Assembly: GCA_029785375.1 (NCBI GenBank)
Contig: JAFLZV010000004.1
Location: 30,985-94,984, forward strand
Direction: 5' to 3'
DNA: 64,000 bases
Source: Nitrososphaerota archaeon
GTDB taxonomy: Archaea > Thermoproteota > Nitrososphaeria > Nitrososphaerales > Gagatemarchaeaceae
Below, piece after piece: positions 43,003-51,529 of this stretch (position 1 is its first letter; each line of letters starts with the position of its first letter). The notes below the pieces were generated by a model. It worked only from the letters and a program-made list of their open reading frames with translations, was not told where the DNA came from and searched no databases. Both the position numbers and the translations under genes were made by a program.

Positions 43003-43596
43003 TTATGGCGGCGTCTTTGCCCTGACCAGCCTGAACCCGATGTCGGCGCCCAGCCCAAGAGCGTAACCTAGTTGGATGTTCAGGTTCCCGAGAGCTTCGA
43101 GGAGCTTTGCGTTGGTCAGCGGGCCTGCGTCCACAGGGTCGAAGCCCAGGTCCTTGCCCAGCTCCAGAGTCTTCGCCTTCGCGTCCTTGTCATTCCCGGC
43201 TACGAAAAAGGTAAGCTGCTTGTTCCCGATGTGACCCCGGGCCATGTTCTTCGCAAAGTGAGTGTTGAACGCCTTCACGACTTTGGACTTCGGCGCTTTT
43301 TCCTGAAGGACCTCGGCGCCGCTCTTTGAGCCGACGGCGGCCAACATCTCCGGAGAGTAGAGGTTTGTGACATCGACGAGGGGTTTGCCGTTGGCGCTCT
43401 CTCCCATCTCCTTTACTGCGTCGTCAAGGGCTTTGAAGGGCACGGCGAGGATGATCAGTTCTGCCCACTTCGCCGTCTCGACGACGGCCTTTGGTTCGTT
43501 CCCAACGGCCCTGACCTGATAGCCCGCCAGTTCGAGGCCGCCCTTCAGAATGGTTCCCACGTTGCCTTTCCCTATGATCCCAATCCTGGATTTCAT
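43003..43596 (-). CDS. F420/NADP-dependent oxidoreductase-like protein
   Basis: 197 residues of the NADPH:F420 reductase (NPD) superfamily. It has an N-terminal Rossmann fold with IGIIGKGNVGTILKGGLELAG, a hydrophobic second strand region LIILAVPFKALDDAV and the family element VVKAFNTHFA. The short length and Rossmann motif fit the F420-dependent NADP reductase group, but the cofactor partner cannot be read from sequence. ATG 43596 is about 30 bases from an AAAAACTATA promoter. Confidence 0.82.
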   Translation of the reverse strand: MKSRIGIIGKGNVGTILKGGLELAGYQVRAVGNEPKAVVETAKWAELIILAVPFKALDDAVKEMGESANGKPLVDVTNLYSPEMLAAVGSKSGAEVLQEKAPKSKVVKAFNTHFAKNMARGHIGNKQLTFFVAGNDKDAKAKTLELGKDLGFDPVDAGPLTNAKLLEALGNLNIQLGYALGLGADIGFRLVRAKTPP

Positions 43597-43841
43597 AAGA
43601 AATCGCCCGGCAAGCCTGGCTATAGTTTTTTCTCGTCTGACGGCATTCCATCGGCCGTTATTGGTAAGGAGAGGGGCGGGTCTCTGATAATGGCGGCAGT
43701 CCCGGGCTGTCTGGCCCGAGGTTTCGGCGCTGTGACCGACCGCCCTTGTGAGGAGACGTCGCGCCCAAGCCCTGGGTGCGGCTCGGTAGGTGGTGAACGC
43801 GGCTCCAGTTATAAGGCCAGAGATTAGCCGGCTCGCCTGAA

Positions 43842-44534
43842 GTGAAGCCCGACGCTAGGGGGGCAAAGGCGCTCCAGAAGCTCGATCTGCACGCACCACC
43901 CGATTGGGAGAAGACCATCTCCAAAGAAGAGCTCGTCCGCCTTCTCGGCGCCGGGGACCAGACGGGCATCCACGTCGTGATAGGAGACATACGTGGGTCG
44001 ACCCACCTGATGAGGGAAGCGGTATCCTCAAGAGAGTACGCGATGATCACCACCGCGTTCACGGAAAAGATGAGGAGCGTCGCCCGGGAGAACATGGGTT
44101 GGTTCGACAAGTTCACAGGCGACGGCTTCGTGGTGTACTGGCTCTATGGGACGAAGCCCTCCAGGTTCCTCAGGGAGGTCATGCTCTTCTGCAGGAAAGC
44201 GCACGAGGCGTTCGAGGCTGAGATATTCCCCGAACACAGGAAGAACGCTAGGAACCTGCCTGCCCATGTGGGGCTCGCCCTGGGAGTGGACTCGGGGCGC
44301 TGCGCCCTTGAGGAGATAGCCGGAGACTTCACGATAATCGGACATGCGGTGGTGGGAGCGAAGCGGATGGCGGAAGCAGCGGTAAAAGGACAGACGTTTT
44401 GCAACATCAGGATGGGCCATCTGCTTGCGGCTGAGCCTTCATTAAAGAGAGCAATAGAGCTCCGGACGACCATCGCCAAGACGAAAGAGTACCCTGACCA
44501 AGGGCAGGAAGCATACCAGATATCGTTCAGGTGA
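43842..44534 (+). CDS. Class III nucleotidyl cyclase-like protein
   Basis: 230 residues containing one cyclase homology domain. The two metal-binding aspartates are present in VVIGDIRGSTHLM and KFTGDGFVVYW. The transition-state region, usually VNxAAR, reads AVVGAKRM, so the conserved asparagine is missing although a basic residue remains. Activity is therefore uncertain; it could be a cyclase, a diverged enzyme or a nucleotide sensor. GTG 43842 is 30 bases from AGTTATAAGG. It overlaps the next gene by 4 bases. Confidence 0.82.
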   Translation: MKPDARGAKALQKLDLHAPPDWEKTISKEELVRLLGAGDQTGIHVVIGDIRGSTHLMREAVSSREYAMITTAFTEKMRSVARENMGWFDKFTGDGFVVYWLYGTKPSRFLREVMLFCRKAHEAFEAEIFPEHRKNARNLPAHVGLALGVDSGRCALEEIAGDFTIIGHAVVGAKRMAEAAVKGQTFCNIRMGHLLAAEPSLKRAIELRTTIAKTKEYPDQGQEAYQISFR

Positions 44535-45757
44535 CGCTAGGGAAGAGCGCTTTGAACATCTATCGCGGTAGAAGCGCTCCAGCATCAGGTCCGGTCAAAG
44601 TTACGTGGAAGCAGGCGACCGCCTTGAGGCTCTCCAGGCACAACCTCACTAGGAGAAGGTCCGAGACGGCTCTGGTCTCGGTGTTGAGGGACATGGGAGG
44701 CGCCCAGTCGCAGCTGCTCATGGCGGGACAGATGTCCATCTGGGCGAGAGTCAAAGGCATGAACCTCTCCCGGCTGGACTCGGCCCTCTGGAAGGAAAGG
44801 ACTCTTGCGAAAGCCTGGTGCATGAGGAGGACGATGTTCCTCGTCCCCTCGGGCGAGTTGGCCACCTTCGTAAGGGGGAGCGCGTTGCGTGCGGAGCGGG
44901 AGATTCGATGGGTTCTGTCGAAGGGAGTGCCGGCATGGAAGCTCGACGCGGTGGTGGAAGAAGTGCTTCGGGCGATGCAGGAACCAGTCACCCAGTCCGT
45001 CCTGGCGGAAAGGGTAAGCGTGGCTCTTCACCAGAAGGTGAAGTACGTGCATGGAGGAGGGTGGGGGAGCAGGCGGAAGGTCCCTTGCGTCGAGGTGGGA
45101 GGCCTGACCCTCCCCGTGAACTATCTCCTGCACCTAGCCGGCGCTCGGGGGGTGTACTGCTCCGGACCAAGCGTCGGCAGCGAGACCACTTTCGTGCGGG
45201 CCGACAGGTGGATACCAGGCTGGAGGGACGTGTCCCGGCGCGAAGCTGAGAAGGAGCTGGTCACCTGGTATCTGAGGTCGTTCGGACCGTCCACTACCTC
45301 GGACTTCGGTATTTGGACGGGAATGACAGCCGGTGACGCGAAGGACGTCTGGTCCCGCGTAGAAGAGGAGACAGTCCAAGTTGACGTGGAAGGCTGGAGC
45401 GCCTCTGTCCTCGCAGACGACCTAGAGGAACTGCGAAGCTCGCATCTGGATGAGGTCAACGTGCGCCTCCTCCCGTTCTTCGACTCCTTCCTCCTCGGGC
45501 ACAAGTCCCACCGCAACATAGTCGGCCCGACGGACCACACGCGCGTCTACAGGCCCGCAGGGTGGGTCTCTCCTGTCCTCCTGGTCGATGGCAGGGCGGC
45601 CGGGGTGTGGTCTCATACTACGAAGAACGGAACCCTCCAGATCCAGGTCACGCCGTTCTCAGGCCTTTCGGAAAAGGTCTCGTCGCTGGTGCACAAAGAG
45701 GCCGCGGCGCTCGGACGGTTCGTCGGCTGTGCCGCAGTAGACGTGAAGGGATTGTGA
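44531..45757 (+). CDS. Winged-helix protein of the AlkZ/YcaQ (HTH_42) DNA glycosylase superfamily
   Basis: 408 residues. The N-terminal block TALRLSRHNLTRR ... GAQSQLLMAGQMSIWARVKG ... MRRTMFLVPSGEL matches the HTH_42 fold, with tandem winged helices and a C-terminal beta domain (VLLVDGRAAGVWSH). AlkZ and YcaQ remove alkylated bases or unhook interstrand crosslinks; their catalytic Q-x-Q or Q-x-D motif may correspond to QSQ here. The start codon GTG 44531 overlaps the cyclase-like stop, so the two proteins are made together, an unusual pairing. Confidence 0.8.
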   Translation: MTLGKSALNIYRGRSAPASGPVKVTWKQATALRLSRHNLTRRRSETALVSVLRDMGGAQSQLLMAGQMSIWARVKGMNLSRLDSALWKERTLAKAWCMRRTMFLVPSGELATFVRGSALRAEREIRWVLSKGVPAWKLDAVVEEVLRAMQEPVTQSVLAERVSVALHQKVKYVHGGGWGSRRKVPCVEVGGLTLPVNYLLHLAGARGVYCSGPSVGSETTFVRADRWIPGWRDVSRREAEKELVTWYLRSFGPSTTSDFGIWTGMTAGDAKDVWSRVEEETVQVDVEGWSASVLADDLEELRSSHLDEVNVRLLPFFDSFLLGHKSHRNIVGPTDHTRVYRPAGWVSPVLLVDGRAAGVWSHTTKNGTLQIQVTPFSGLSEKVSSLVHKEAAALGRFVGCAAVDVKGL

Positions 45758-45811
45758 GGGGACGGGGTCGACGCCCAAGACTAAACTAGAGGGCCGGGAG
45801 CGGTCCTTGGC

Positions 45812-46300
45812 GTGGCCGGCGTAGTCAAACAGATCAATGTCAAGGCGCGCACCCCTGGCGAAAGGGGACTCCCTAAGGGGTCCGTGGACTCCGCCTTCGT
45901 TGGTCGGGGGGGCCTCGTGGGTGATTTCAACGTCTACAGACATGAAGAGATCGAGGACGACCCGGACTCGGCCGTCCTGATAATGCCGGTCGAGACGATC
46001 GAGGAACTCAACTCCGAAGGGTGGCCAGTAAAGCCCGGAGACCTGGGCGAGAACCTCACCACCAGTGGGATCCCCTACTCGTCGTTTAGCGTCGGGAAGA
46101 CGTTCACGGCTGGGAAGGTCAGGCTCCAGATTTCAAGGCCCTGCGACCCCTGCGACAACCTGTTCCTCCTTCCCTACGTGCAGAGTTTGAGGGGGCCGGC
46201 GTTCCTGAAGACGATGCTGGGCCGGCGCGGATGGTACGCCAGAGTCATCGAAGAAGGATGGGTAAAGACAGGAGATCCCATCGGCGAAGCTCGCGCTTGA
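45812..46300 (+). CDS. MOSC domain protein
   Basis: 162 residues with the MOSC (molybdenum cofactor sulfurase C-terminal) fold: VVKQINVKA, GGLVGDFNVYRH, PVKPGDLGENLTTSGI and the conserved cysteine in SRPCDPCDNL. These proteins bind the molybdenum cofactor or carry sulfur for it. GTG 45812 is 28 bases from a GACTAAACTAG promoter. It lies back to back with the molybdenum hydroxylase large subunit gene, fitting a role in cofactor handling for that enzyme. Confidence 0.88.
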   Translation: MAGVVKQINVKARTPGERGLPKGSVDSAFVGRGGLVGDFNVYRHEEIEDDPDSAVLIMPVETIEELNSEGWPVKPGDLGENLTTSGIPYSSFSVGKTFTAGKVRLQISRPCDPCDNLFLLPYVQSLRGPAFLKTMLGRRGWYARVIEEGWVKTGDPIGEARA

Positions 46301-46307
46301 GACGGGA

Positions 46308-48689
46308 CTACCTGCTCCTTCGGGTGAGACGTCCTGCTTTCTGATGGCCTGAAGACTCCGAAGCTCGGTCTCTCCCTGCCCTCATGAGTGACCAGATGTA
46401 GGAAGGGGTCAACGGGAGCTTCTCCACGGTAGCCTCGAATGGTGAAAGGGCGTCCTCCACCGCGTTGGCTATGACAGGTGTGGCCGCTATGGTGCCCGCT
46501 TCTCCGACTCCCTTGGCTCCAAGGGGGTTGAACGGGGAAGGGGTCTCTGTCCTGTAGCACTCCATGGACGGAGCGGTGTCGGCCACGGGGATGTGGTAAT
46601 CGGAAAGGGTGGAAGTCACGAGCTGGCCGTTGTCGTCATAGACTATTCCTTCCAGCAAGGCCTGAGATATCCCCTGCAGGACCCCTCCCTGGACCTGCCC
46701 GTCCACTATGAGGGGGTTTAGGACTTTGCCGATGTCGTCCACCGCCACATACTTGATGATCTTCACCTTTCCCGTTTCCTTGTCCACTTCTACCATGGCC
46801 AGATGGGTACCGAACGGGAAGGTGTTTCCCGGCGGTGCGAAAGCACAGTATTCGTATAGCGAAGCCTCCATCCCTTCAGGCAGTTCCGTGGGCCTATAGG
46901 CGATCGAGGCCACTTCATTGAAGGACACATTCTTCCCCGATCCTTCTGCGTAGATTTTACCCTTCGAGAACGTCAGTCTACGTGTCCCTGTCCCCAGCGT
47001 CTTCGCCGCGATCTTCGTCATCTTCTCTTTCACCCTGCGGGTCGCTAACAGCACGGCGGACCCTCCGACCACTGCCGACCTGCTCCCGGCCGTGACGGTG
47101 GACCACGGGAGCGAGTTGGTGTCCCCTGACCGGAACTGCACCTCCTTTGGCTCCACCCCCAACTCATCGGCTACTATCTGCGCGAATGGGGTCCAGTGAC
47201 CCTGGCCATGGGGAGTGGTGCCGCTGGTGACGATGACCTCCCCCTGATCCGTGACTGTGACCGCGGCCGTCTGGGGGTATCCTGATCCGAAGCCGCAGAC
47301 TTCCACATAGGTTATCGCGGCCACGCCCACGAGCTCACCTCTGGCCCTCGCAGTCCTTTGGTAGCGGAGCATGTCGGCGTACTTCGCCAGCTTCAAGGCC
47401 GCCCTCATGTTTCCTTCGTAGTCCCCACTGTCGTAGGTGAGCCCACCGGCAGAGTGATAGGGGAACTTCGTCCTCGGCACGTAGTTCTTCAGCCTGACCT
47501 TAACCGGGTCTAGCTTCAGCTCCTTCGCTATGACGTTGACGGTCCTCTCGATGAGGTAGGCTGCCTCCGGTCTTGACGCCCCCCTGTAAGCGCCTATGGG
47601 GGACTTGTTTGTGAACGCTGTGAACGCCTCGCCGCTGAACGCCCCGATGTCATAGGTTCCGGTGGACATCTGGACGGTCGTCTCGGGCATCGAGATAGAC
47701 CAGTCGCTATATGCGCCGCCGTCGCAGATCACCTTGACCTTCAGCCCTAGTATCCTGCCGTCCTTGGTAACGGCCGCTTCCACATGCTGCGTCTGTCCCC
47801 TCCCCTGAGACGCTGCGAGGAAGTTCTCCGCCCTAGACTCGACCCACTTCACTGGTCTTCCGAGCTTCATCGCTGCGTAGCAGACCGACGCATACTCTGG
47901 GTAGAACCCCTTCTGACCGAACCCTCCTCCCATGTCGGAGACGATTACTCTCACCTTCGGCATGGGCATGCCCAGAATCGACGCCAGGTCGCTCCTCATC
48001 TCGTGGGGAGACTGGCTGGCGACCCAGGCGGTCAGAATCCCCTCCCCGTCATATGACGCGATGATGTCCCTTGGCTCGAGTGGGACCGCGTTGAGCCTCG
48101 GAAATTCGAGATTGACCCTCACGACGTGCTCGGCCGCGGCGAACGCTTTCTTGACGTCCCCGAAGCTATTCTCGAAGTGATAGCCCACGTTGTCCTTGAG
48201 ATAGGAGTGGACCTTCGGCGATCCCTTCTCCAGCGCTTTCTCGGGGTCTATGACCGATGGGAGCGGATCGTATTCCACCTCAATCAACTCTGCCCCCTCC
48301 CGGGCGGACCTTTCATCGTCCGCCACCACCAAGGCGACAGGCTCACCGACGAAGTTCACCTCCTCCGAGGCCAGGACCCGGCGGTGGGTCGCCGTCGCCA
48401 CCTTGGACCGTCCGACCGAAGGGACTTCGGCGATGTCGTCGGCGATTTCAGCTGCGGTGAGGACGAGCCTCACCCCCTTGCACCCGATTGCCTTCGAAAT
48501 GTCGATGTGTAGTATTCTGGCGTGGGCGTAGGTCGCCCGCACGAAGGCTGCGCGGAGCATACCAGGGAGCCTGATGTCGTCGATGAACTTCCCGGTCCCG
48601 GTGATGAACTTCGGGTCCTCCATCCTCGTCATCGGCTTTCCCAGTACTCCCTCCTCGTTCCTAGCCAGGCTCTGCACCGTGGAGGCCAA
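46308..48689 (-). CDS. Molybdenum hydroxylase large subunit (xanthine dehydrogenase/CO dehydrogenase-like)
   Basis: About 793 residues holding the molybdenum-cytosine dinucleotide site. Conserved blocks: GKPMTRMEDPKFITGTGKF, GGGFGQKG, the active-site loop GAYRGASRPEA and the C-terminal GAKGVGEAGTI with the catalytic glutamate. The loop is neither the AYxCSFR of true (form I) CO dehydrogenase nor exactly the AYRGAGR of form II, so the substrate is probably an aldehyde, purine or other N-heterocycle rather than CO. TTG 48689 is 30 bases from the AT-rich AATAATATTTAC box and is preferred to GTG 48710, which is too close to it. Confidence 0.93.
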   Translation of the reverse strand: MASTVQSLARNEEGVLGKPMTRMEDPKFITGTGKFIDDIRLPGMLRAAFVRATYAHARILHIDISKAIGCKGVRLVLTAAEIADDIAEVPSVGRSKVATATHRRVLASEEVNFVGEPVALVVADDERSAREGAELIEVEYDPLPSVIDPEKALEKGSPKVHSYLKDNVGYHFENSFGDVKKAFAAAEHVVRVNLEFPRLNAVPLEPRDIIASYDGEGILTAWVASQSPHEMRSDLASILGMPMPKVRVIVSDMGGGFGQKGFYPEYASVCYAAMKLGRPVKWVESRAENFLAASQGRGQTQHVEAAVTKDGRILGLKVKVICDGGAYSDWSISMPETTVQMSTGTYDIGAFSGEAFTAFTNKSPIGAYRGASRPEAAYLIERTVNVIAKELKLDPVKVRLKNYVPRTKFPYHSAGGLTYDSGDYEGNMRAALKLAKYADMLRYQRTARARGELVGVAAITYVEVCGFGSGYPQTAAVTVTDQGEVIVTSGTTPHGQGHWTPFAQIVADELGVEPKEVQFRSGDTNSLPWSTVTAGSRSAVVGGSAVLLATRRVKEKMTKIAAKTLGTGTRRLTFSKGKIYAEGSGKNVSFNEVASIAYRPTELPEGMEASLYEYCAFAPPGNTFPFGTHLAMVEVDKETGKVKIIKYVAVDDIGKVLNPLIVDGQVQGGVLQGISQALLEGIVYDDNGQLVTSTLSDYHIPVADTAPSMECYRTETPSPFNPLGAKGVGEAGTIAATPVIANAVEDALSPFEATVEKLPLTPSYIWSLMRAGRDRASESSGHQKAGRLTRRSR

Positions 48690-48713
48690 CGGGGGTCGGT
48701 GCGGAGCCACTCT

Positions 48714-48727
48714 AAGTAAATATTATT
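48714..48727. promoter_or_regulatory. AT-rich divergent promoter between the hydroxylase subunits
   Basis: AAGTAAATATTATT is the only AT-rich stretch between the large-subunit gene (minus) and the FAD-subunit gene (plus). Read on the minus strand it is correctly spaced for TTG 48689; on the plus strand it is about 39 bases before TTG 48761. One shared TBP site may drive both halves of the enzyme. Confidence 0.5.
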
Positions 48728-48760
48728 GCTGAGGGTCTCGGCCCGCCTTGTGGCGGCCCT

Positions 48761-49633
48761 TTGATTCTCCACCCCTTCGAGTACCACGCGCCTGAGACCT
48801 TGGAAGAAGCCGTTGACCTAGCTGAAAAGTATGGGGAGGACTCCAAGTTCCTCGCAGGAGGGCAGAGCCTTATCCCACTGATGAAGCTGGGGTTATTCGC
48901 GTCGGGCCACGTAATCGACCTGGGGCGTGTGAGGGGGCTAGACCACATCAGGAAGGAGGACGGGGTCCTGGCCATAGGAGGGCTCGCAAAAATGGCCGAC
49001 ATCGGAGGGTCCAGGGTGGTGGAGCAGGCGTGTCCGGCGCTCACGGACTGCGCGGTGAGCATTGCCGACCCCCTGGTCCGCAATATGGGGACCATAGGGG
49101 GAAACGTCTGCCATGCAGACCCTGCCAACGACGTCCCAGCGGTTGCCGTGGCTTCGGGGGCCGAGATGGTCCTGGTAGGCAGGCAGGGGGAAAGAAGGAT
49201 GAAGGCGCAACAGTTCTTCCTAGACACATTCACTACTGCTGCGGGGAGGGGGGAAGTCCTGAAGGAGATCAGGTTCGATGCGGAGAGGTGCAGGGGGAGC
49301 GCCTACATCAAACTGCAGTTGCAGGCCACCGACTTCGCCATAGTCGGGGCGGCGGCTAGGCTCTGGGTCCAGGACGGCGCCGTCGGTGAATGCGGCATAG
49401 GCCTTACCGGAGTCGGGCCGACGGTGTTGCATCCGAAGAAGGCAGAGGGAGCGGTGCAAGGGAGCAGACTCGGGACAGATGCATTCTCCAGGGCAGCGGA
49501 GCTGGCGGCCGCAGAGGCCAGGCCGGTGTCCGACCTCAGGGGGACGGCGGAGTACAAACAGGAGATGGCGAAGGTGGTCACAAGGAGGGCGCTCGAGAAC
49601 GCCCTCAAAAGGGCTGGAGGAGGGCGGAGATGA
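48761..49633 (+). CDS. Molybdenum hydroxylase FAD-binding subunit (CoxM-like)
   Basis: 290 residues; passes electrons from the iron-sulfur subunit to the acceptor through FAD. FAD motifs are visible: [14 protein letters not shown], and [16 protein letters not shown]. The C-terminal CO dehydrogenase flavoprotein domain follows. Starts at TTG 48761 and overlaps the small-subunit gene by 4 bases (ATGA). Confidence 0.93.
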   Translation: MILHPFEYHAPETLEEAVDLAEKYGEDSKFLAGGQSLIPLMKLGLFASGHVIDLGRVRGLDHIRKEDGVLAIGGLAKMADIGGSRVVEQACPALTDCAVSIADPLVRNMGTIGGNVCHADPANDVPAVAVASGAEMVLVGRQGERRMKAQQFFLDTFTTAAGRGEVLKEIRFDAERCRGSAYIKLQLQATDFAIVGAAARLWVQDGAVGECGIGLTGVGPTVLHPKKAEGAVQGSRLGTDAFSRAAELAAAEARPVSDLRGTAEYKQEMAKVVTRRALENALKRAGGGRR

Positions 49634-50169
49634 GGGTCCAGATGGAGATAAACGGGATTAGGACGGAGTCGAATACCGATGCGACTACACTGCTCTCCGA
49701 TTTCATCCGGGAGGAGGCTGGCCTCACAGGCACCCATGTCGGCTGCGACACCTCGAACTGCGGCGCATGCACCGTCCTACTCGACGGCAGGGCCGTGAAG
49801 TCCTGTACCGTGCTCGCTGTCCAGGCCGCTGGAAGGAAGGTCACCACCATAGAAGGGCTGGGGGATGCGAACGACCTGAGCCCGGTGCAGTATGCTTTCT
49901 GGAAGAAGCACGGCCTGCAGTGCGGGTTTTGCACACCCGGGATGATTGTGTCTGCCTATGCCCTTCTTCAGAGGAACCCGGACCCTGACGAAGAGGAGAT
50001 CAGGAACGCGCTCGCGGGTAACCTGTGCAGATGCACAGGGTATGTCAAGATAGTCGAGTCTGTCCGGTACGCCGCGAAGCTCACCAGGGAAGGGAAGACG
50101 TCGTTCAGGGCGGCGGCACGCCGACGTAAGGAGGGAGAAATCCAGGGACCTCCCGGTGAGAGCCTGTGA
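49630..50169 (+). CDS. Molybdenum hydroxylase 2Fe-2S subunit (CoxS-like)
   Basis: 179 residues with two [2Fe-2S] clusters: the plant-ferredoxin type C-x4-C-x2-C in CDTSNCGAC plus SC, and the second helical domain CGFCTPGM ... CRCTGY. The frame is open upstream within the FAD-subunit gene, but ATG 49630 gives the proper [10 protein letters not shown]-terminus and overlaps the upstream stop. Slightly long C-terminal tail (about 20 residues, Arg-rich) compared with the family. Confidence 0.94.
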   Translation: MRVQMEINGIRTESNTDATTLLSDFIREEAGLTGTHVGCDTSNCGACTVLLDGRAVKSCTVLAVQAAGRKVTTIEGLGDANDLSPVQYAFWKKHGLQCGFCTPGMIVSAYALLQRNPDPDEEEIRNALAGNLCRCTGYVKIVESVRYAAKLTREGKTSFRAAARRRKEGEIQGPPGESL

Positions 50170-50606
50170 TGCGCTACGAGGGGAAAGTGGAGTTCGATGC
50201 TGGCAGGGCCAAGGTCTACTCGTTCATAACCAACCCGGCGAGCATCGTCACTATAGTGCCCGATGTCGTCGAGTCTAAGGTCGTCGACGGCGATCATTTT
50301 ACTGTCAAGGCGAAAGCCGGAGTCGGGCCAATCCGCGGGACGATAGACTTCGCCTTCACGATAGCGGAGAAAGAAGAGGGGAGGAGGGCGACCCTCGTAG
50401 GGAAGGGGAAGGGGATGCAGAGCACAATAGACCTCACCATGAAGATGGAGATGGAGGATGCCCAAGGTGGGTGCGTCGCGAAGTGGGTAGCGGAAGCGCA
50501 GGTTGGAGGGACCATGGCCGGAATCGGGGCGAGGCTGATAGGCGGGATAGCCGAGAAGTACGTCAGGCAGGTGACCGACAACCTGGCGAAGGCGGCTTCA
50601 GCCTAG
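50166..50606 (+). CDS. CoxG-like SRPBCC domain protein
   Basis: 146 residues of the polyketide-cyclase-like SRPBCC/CoxG family: [19 protein letters not shown] at the N-terminus and [20 protein letters not shown] at the C-terminus. In CO dehydrogenase clusters CoxG is proposed to recruit the enzyme to the membrane. GTG 50166 overlaps the small-subunit stop by 4 bases, so it is the fourth coupled gene of the operon (large subunit apart). Confidence 0.88.
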   Translation: MMRYEGKVEFDAGRAKVYSFITNPASIVTIVPDVVESKVVDGDHFTVKAKAGVGPIRGTIDFAFTIAEKEEGRRATLVGKGKGMQSTIDLTMKMEMEDAQGGCVAKWVAEAQVGGTMAGIGARLIGGIAEKYVRQVTDNLAKAASA

Positions 50607-50607
50607 G

Positions 50608-51465
50608 TCAGCTGGACTCCTTGATTCCTGAGGCGCCGGCGGTTATGCCGAGTGTTTTCCTCACCGCGGCCTTCCCATATCTGTCGGCGACCACTTCGGC
50701 GATTATGCTCAGTGCGATTTCCGTGGGGGTGATCGCTCCGATGTCCAGCCCCACGGGGGTCCTCAGCGACGACAGAAACGCCTCCGGGACGCCGTCCTTC
50801 TTCAGCTGGGCCAGGTTGTCCTTCGCCCTTTGCGCGCTTGCCATAAGCCCCACGTATCTGAGCTTTAACTTGGACAGGGCCTCCAGAGTCTCCACGTCTC
50901 TCGCCCCCTTGGTGAGGACGATCACCGAGTCCGAGTCCGAGAAGGCGAACCCCTCCATATCCCGTGCTACCTGGTCAGGCTGCTCGGTCAGGACGGGGCT
51001 GTGATCTATCACAACGACCTCGAAGTCCAATGCTTTTCCCAGACCGACCAGGGCATCTTCCACGTCATCCTTACCCCCCTGGCCTATGATGACAAGCCTC
51101 TGTGTCGGCAGATAGGGCTCGATGTAAAGCTCCATGTTTCCTCCGCAGTTGGTCTCCACGTGGACCTCGTCCTCGCCTTGGCTCTTCAGGACCGCCCCCA
51201 CCGAGTCCTCTACGCTTTCGAGGTAGACTTTGATGGTCTTCGGGAGCCCGGTCCTGATGGTCTTCTTGGCGTAGGGGACCACGGCAGACTCTGGGCAAGC
51301 GCCCCCCAGGGTGCCGTAGAGGACTTCGCCAGTGCTGGAGATGATCAGTTTGAACCCGGGTTTCCCGATTGACGCCCCCTCGGTCTTGACCACTGTGGCC
51401 ACGGCGAAGGGTTCGCCCCGCCCCACAAGGGCACCCATCGCTTTGGCGAAATCTGCCTGTTTCAA
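50608..51465 (-). CDS. XdhC/CoxI family molybdenum hydroxylase maturation factor
   Basis: 285 residues. N-terminal XdhC/CoxI domain (GEPFAVATVVKTEGASIGKPG, LYGTLGGACPESAVVPYA) and C-terminal Rossmann-like domain (RLVIIGQGGKDDVEDALVGL ... LDIGAITPTEIALSIIAEVVADRYG). Such proteins bind the cofactor and mediate its sulfuration and insertion into the large subunit. TTG 51465 diverges from the MocA-like gene and ends 2 bases after the CoxG-like gene on the other strand. Confidence 0.9.
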   Translation of the reverse strand: MKQADFAKAMGALVGRGEPFAVATVVKTEGASIGKPGFKLIISSTGEVLYGTLGGACPESAVVPYAKKTIRTGLPKTIKVYLESVEDSVGAVLKSQGEDEVHVETNCGGNMELYIEPYLPTQRLVIIGQGGKDDVEDALVGLGKALDFEVVVIDHSPVLTEQPDQVARDMEGFAFSDSDSVIVLTKGARDVETLEALSKLKLRYVGLMASAQRAKDNLAQLKKDGVPEAFLSSLRTPVGLDIGAITPTEIALSIIAEVVADRYGKAAVRKTLGITAGASGIKESS

Positions 51466-51492
51466 GAGCTACGTGGCGAGAAGGCCGTTCCA

Positions 51493-51503
51493 GCTTAATA
51501 ATT
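51493..51503. promoter_or_regulatory. Shared divergent TATA element for xdhC- and mocA-like genes
   Basis: GCTTAATAATT lies 32 bases from both TTG 51465 (minus strand, read ATTATTAAGC) and TTG 51530 (plus strand, read CTTAATAATT). Being readable in both directions at the same spacing, a single site could fire two leaderless transcripts for cofactor finishing. Confidence 0.55.
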
Positions 51504-51529
51504 CTTGTTCAGGCGATTACGGCCATAGG

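Noticed and set aside
46308..50606. Aerobic CO dehydrogenase (form I) operon
   Set aside because: The active-site loop lacks the AYxCSFR cysteine required for the Mo-Cu centre, so a generic hydroxylase call is safer.
51332..51529. N-terminal extension of the MocA-like protein
   Set aside because: It lies antisense to xdhC and contains residues unlike the family; TTG 51530 fits motif and promoter.
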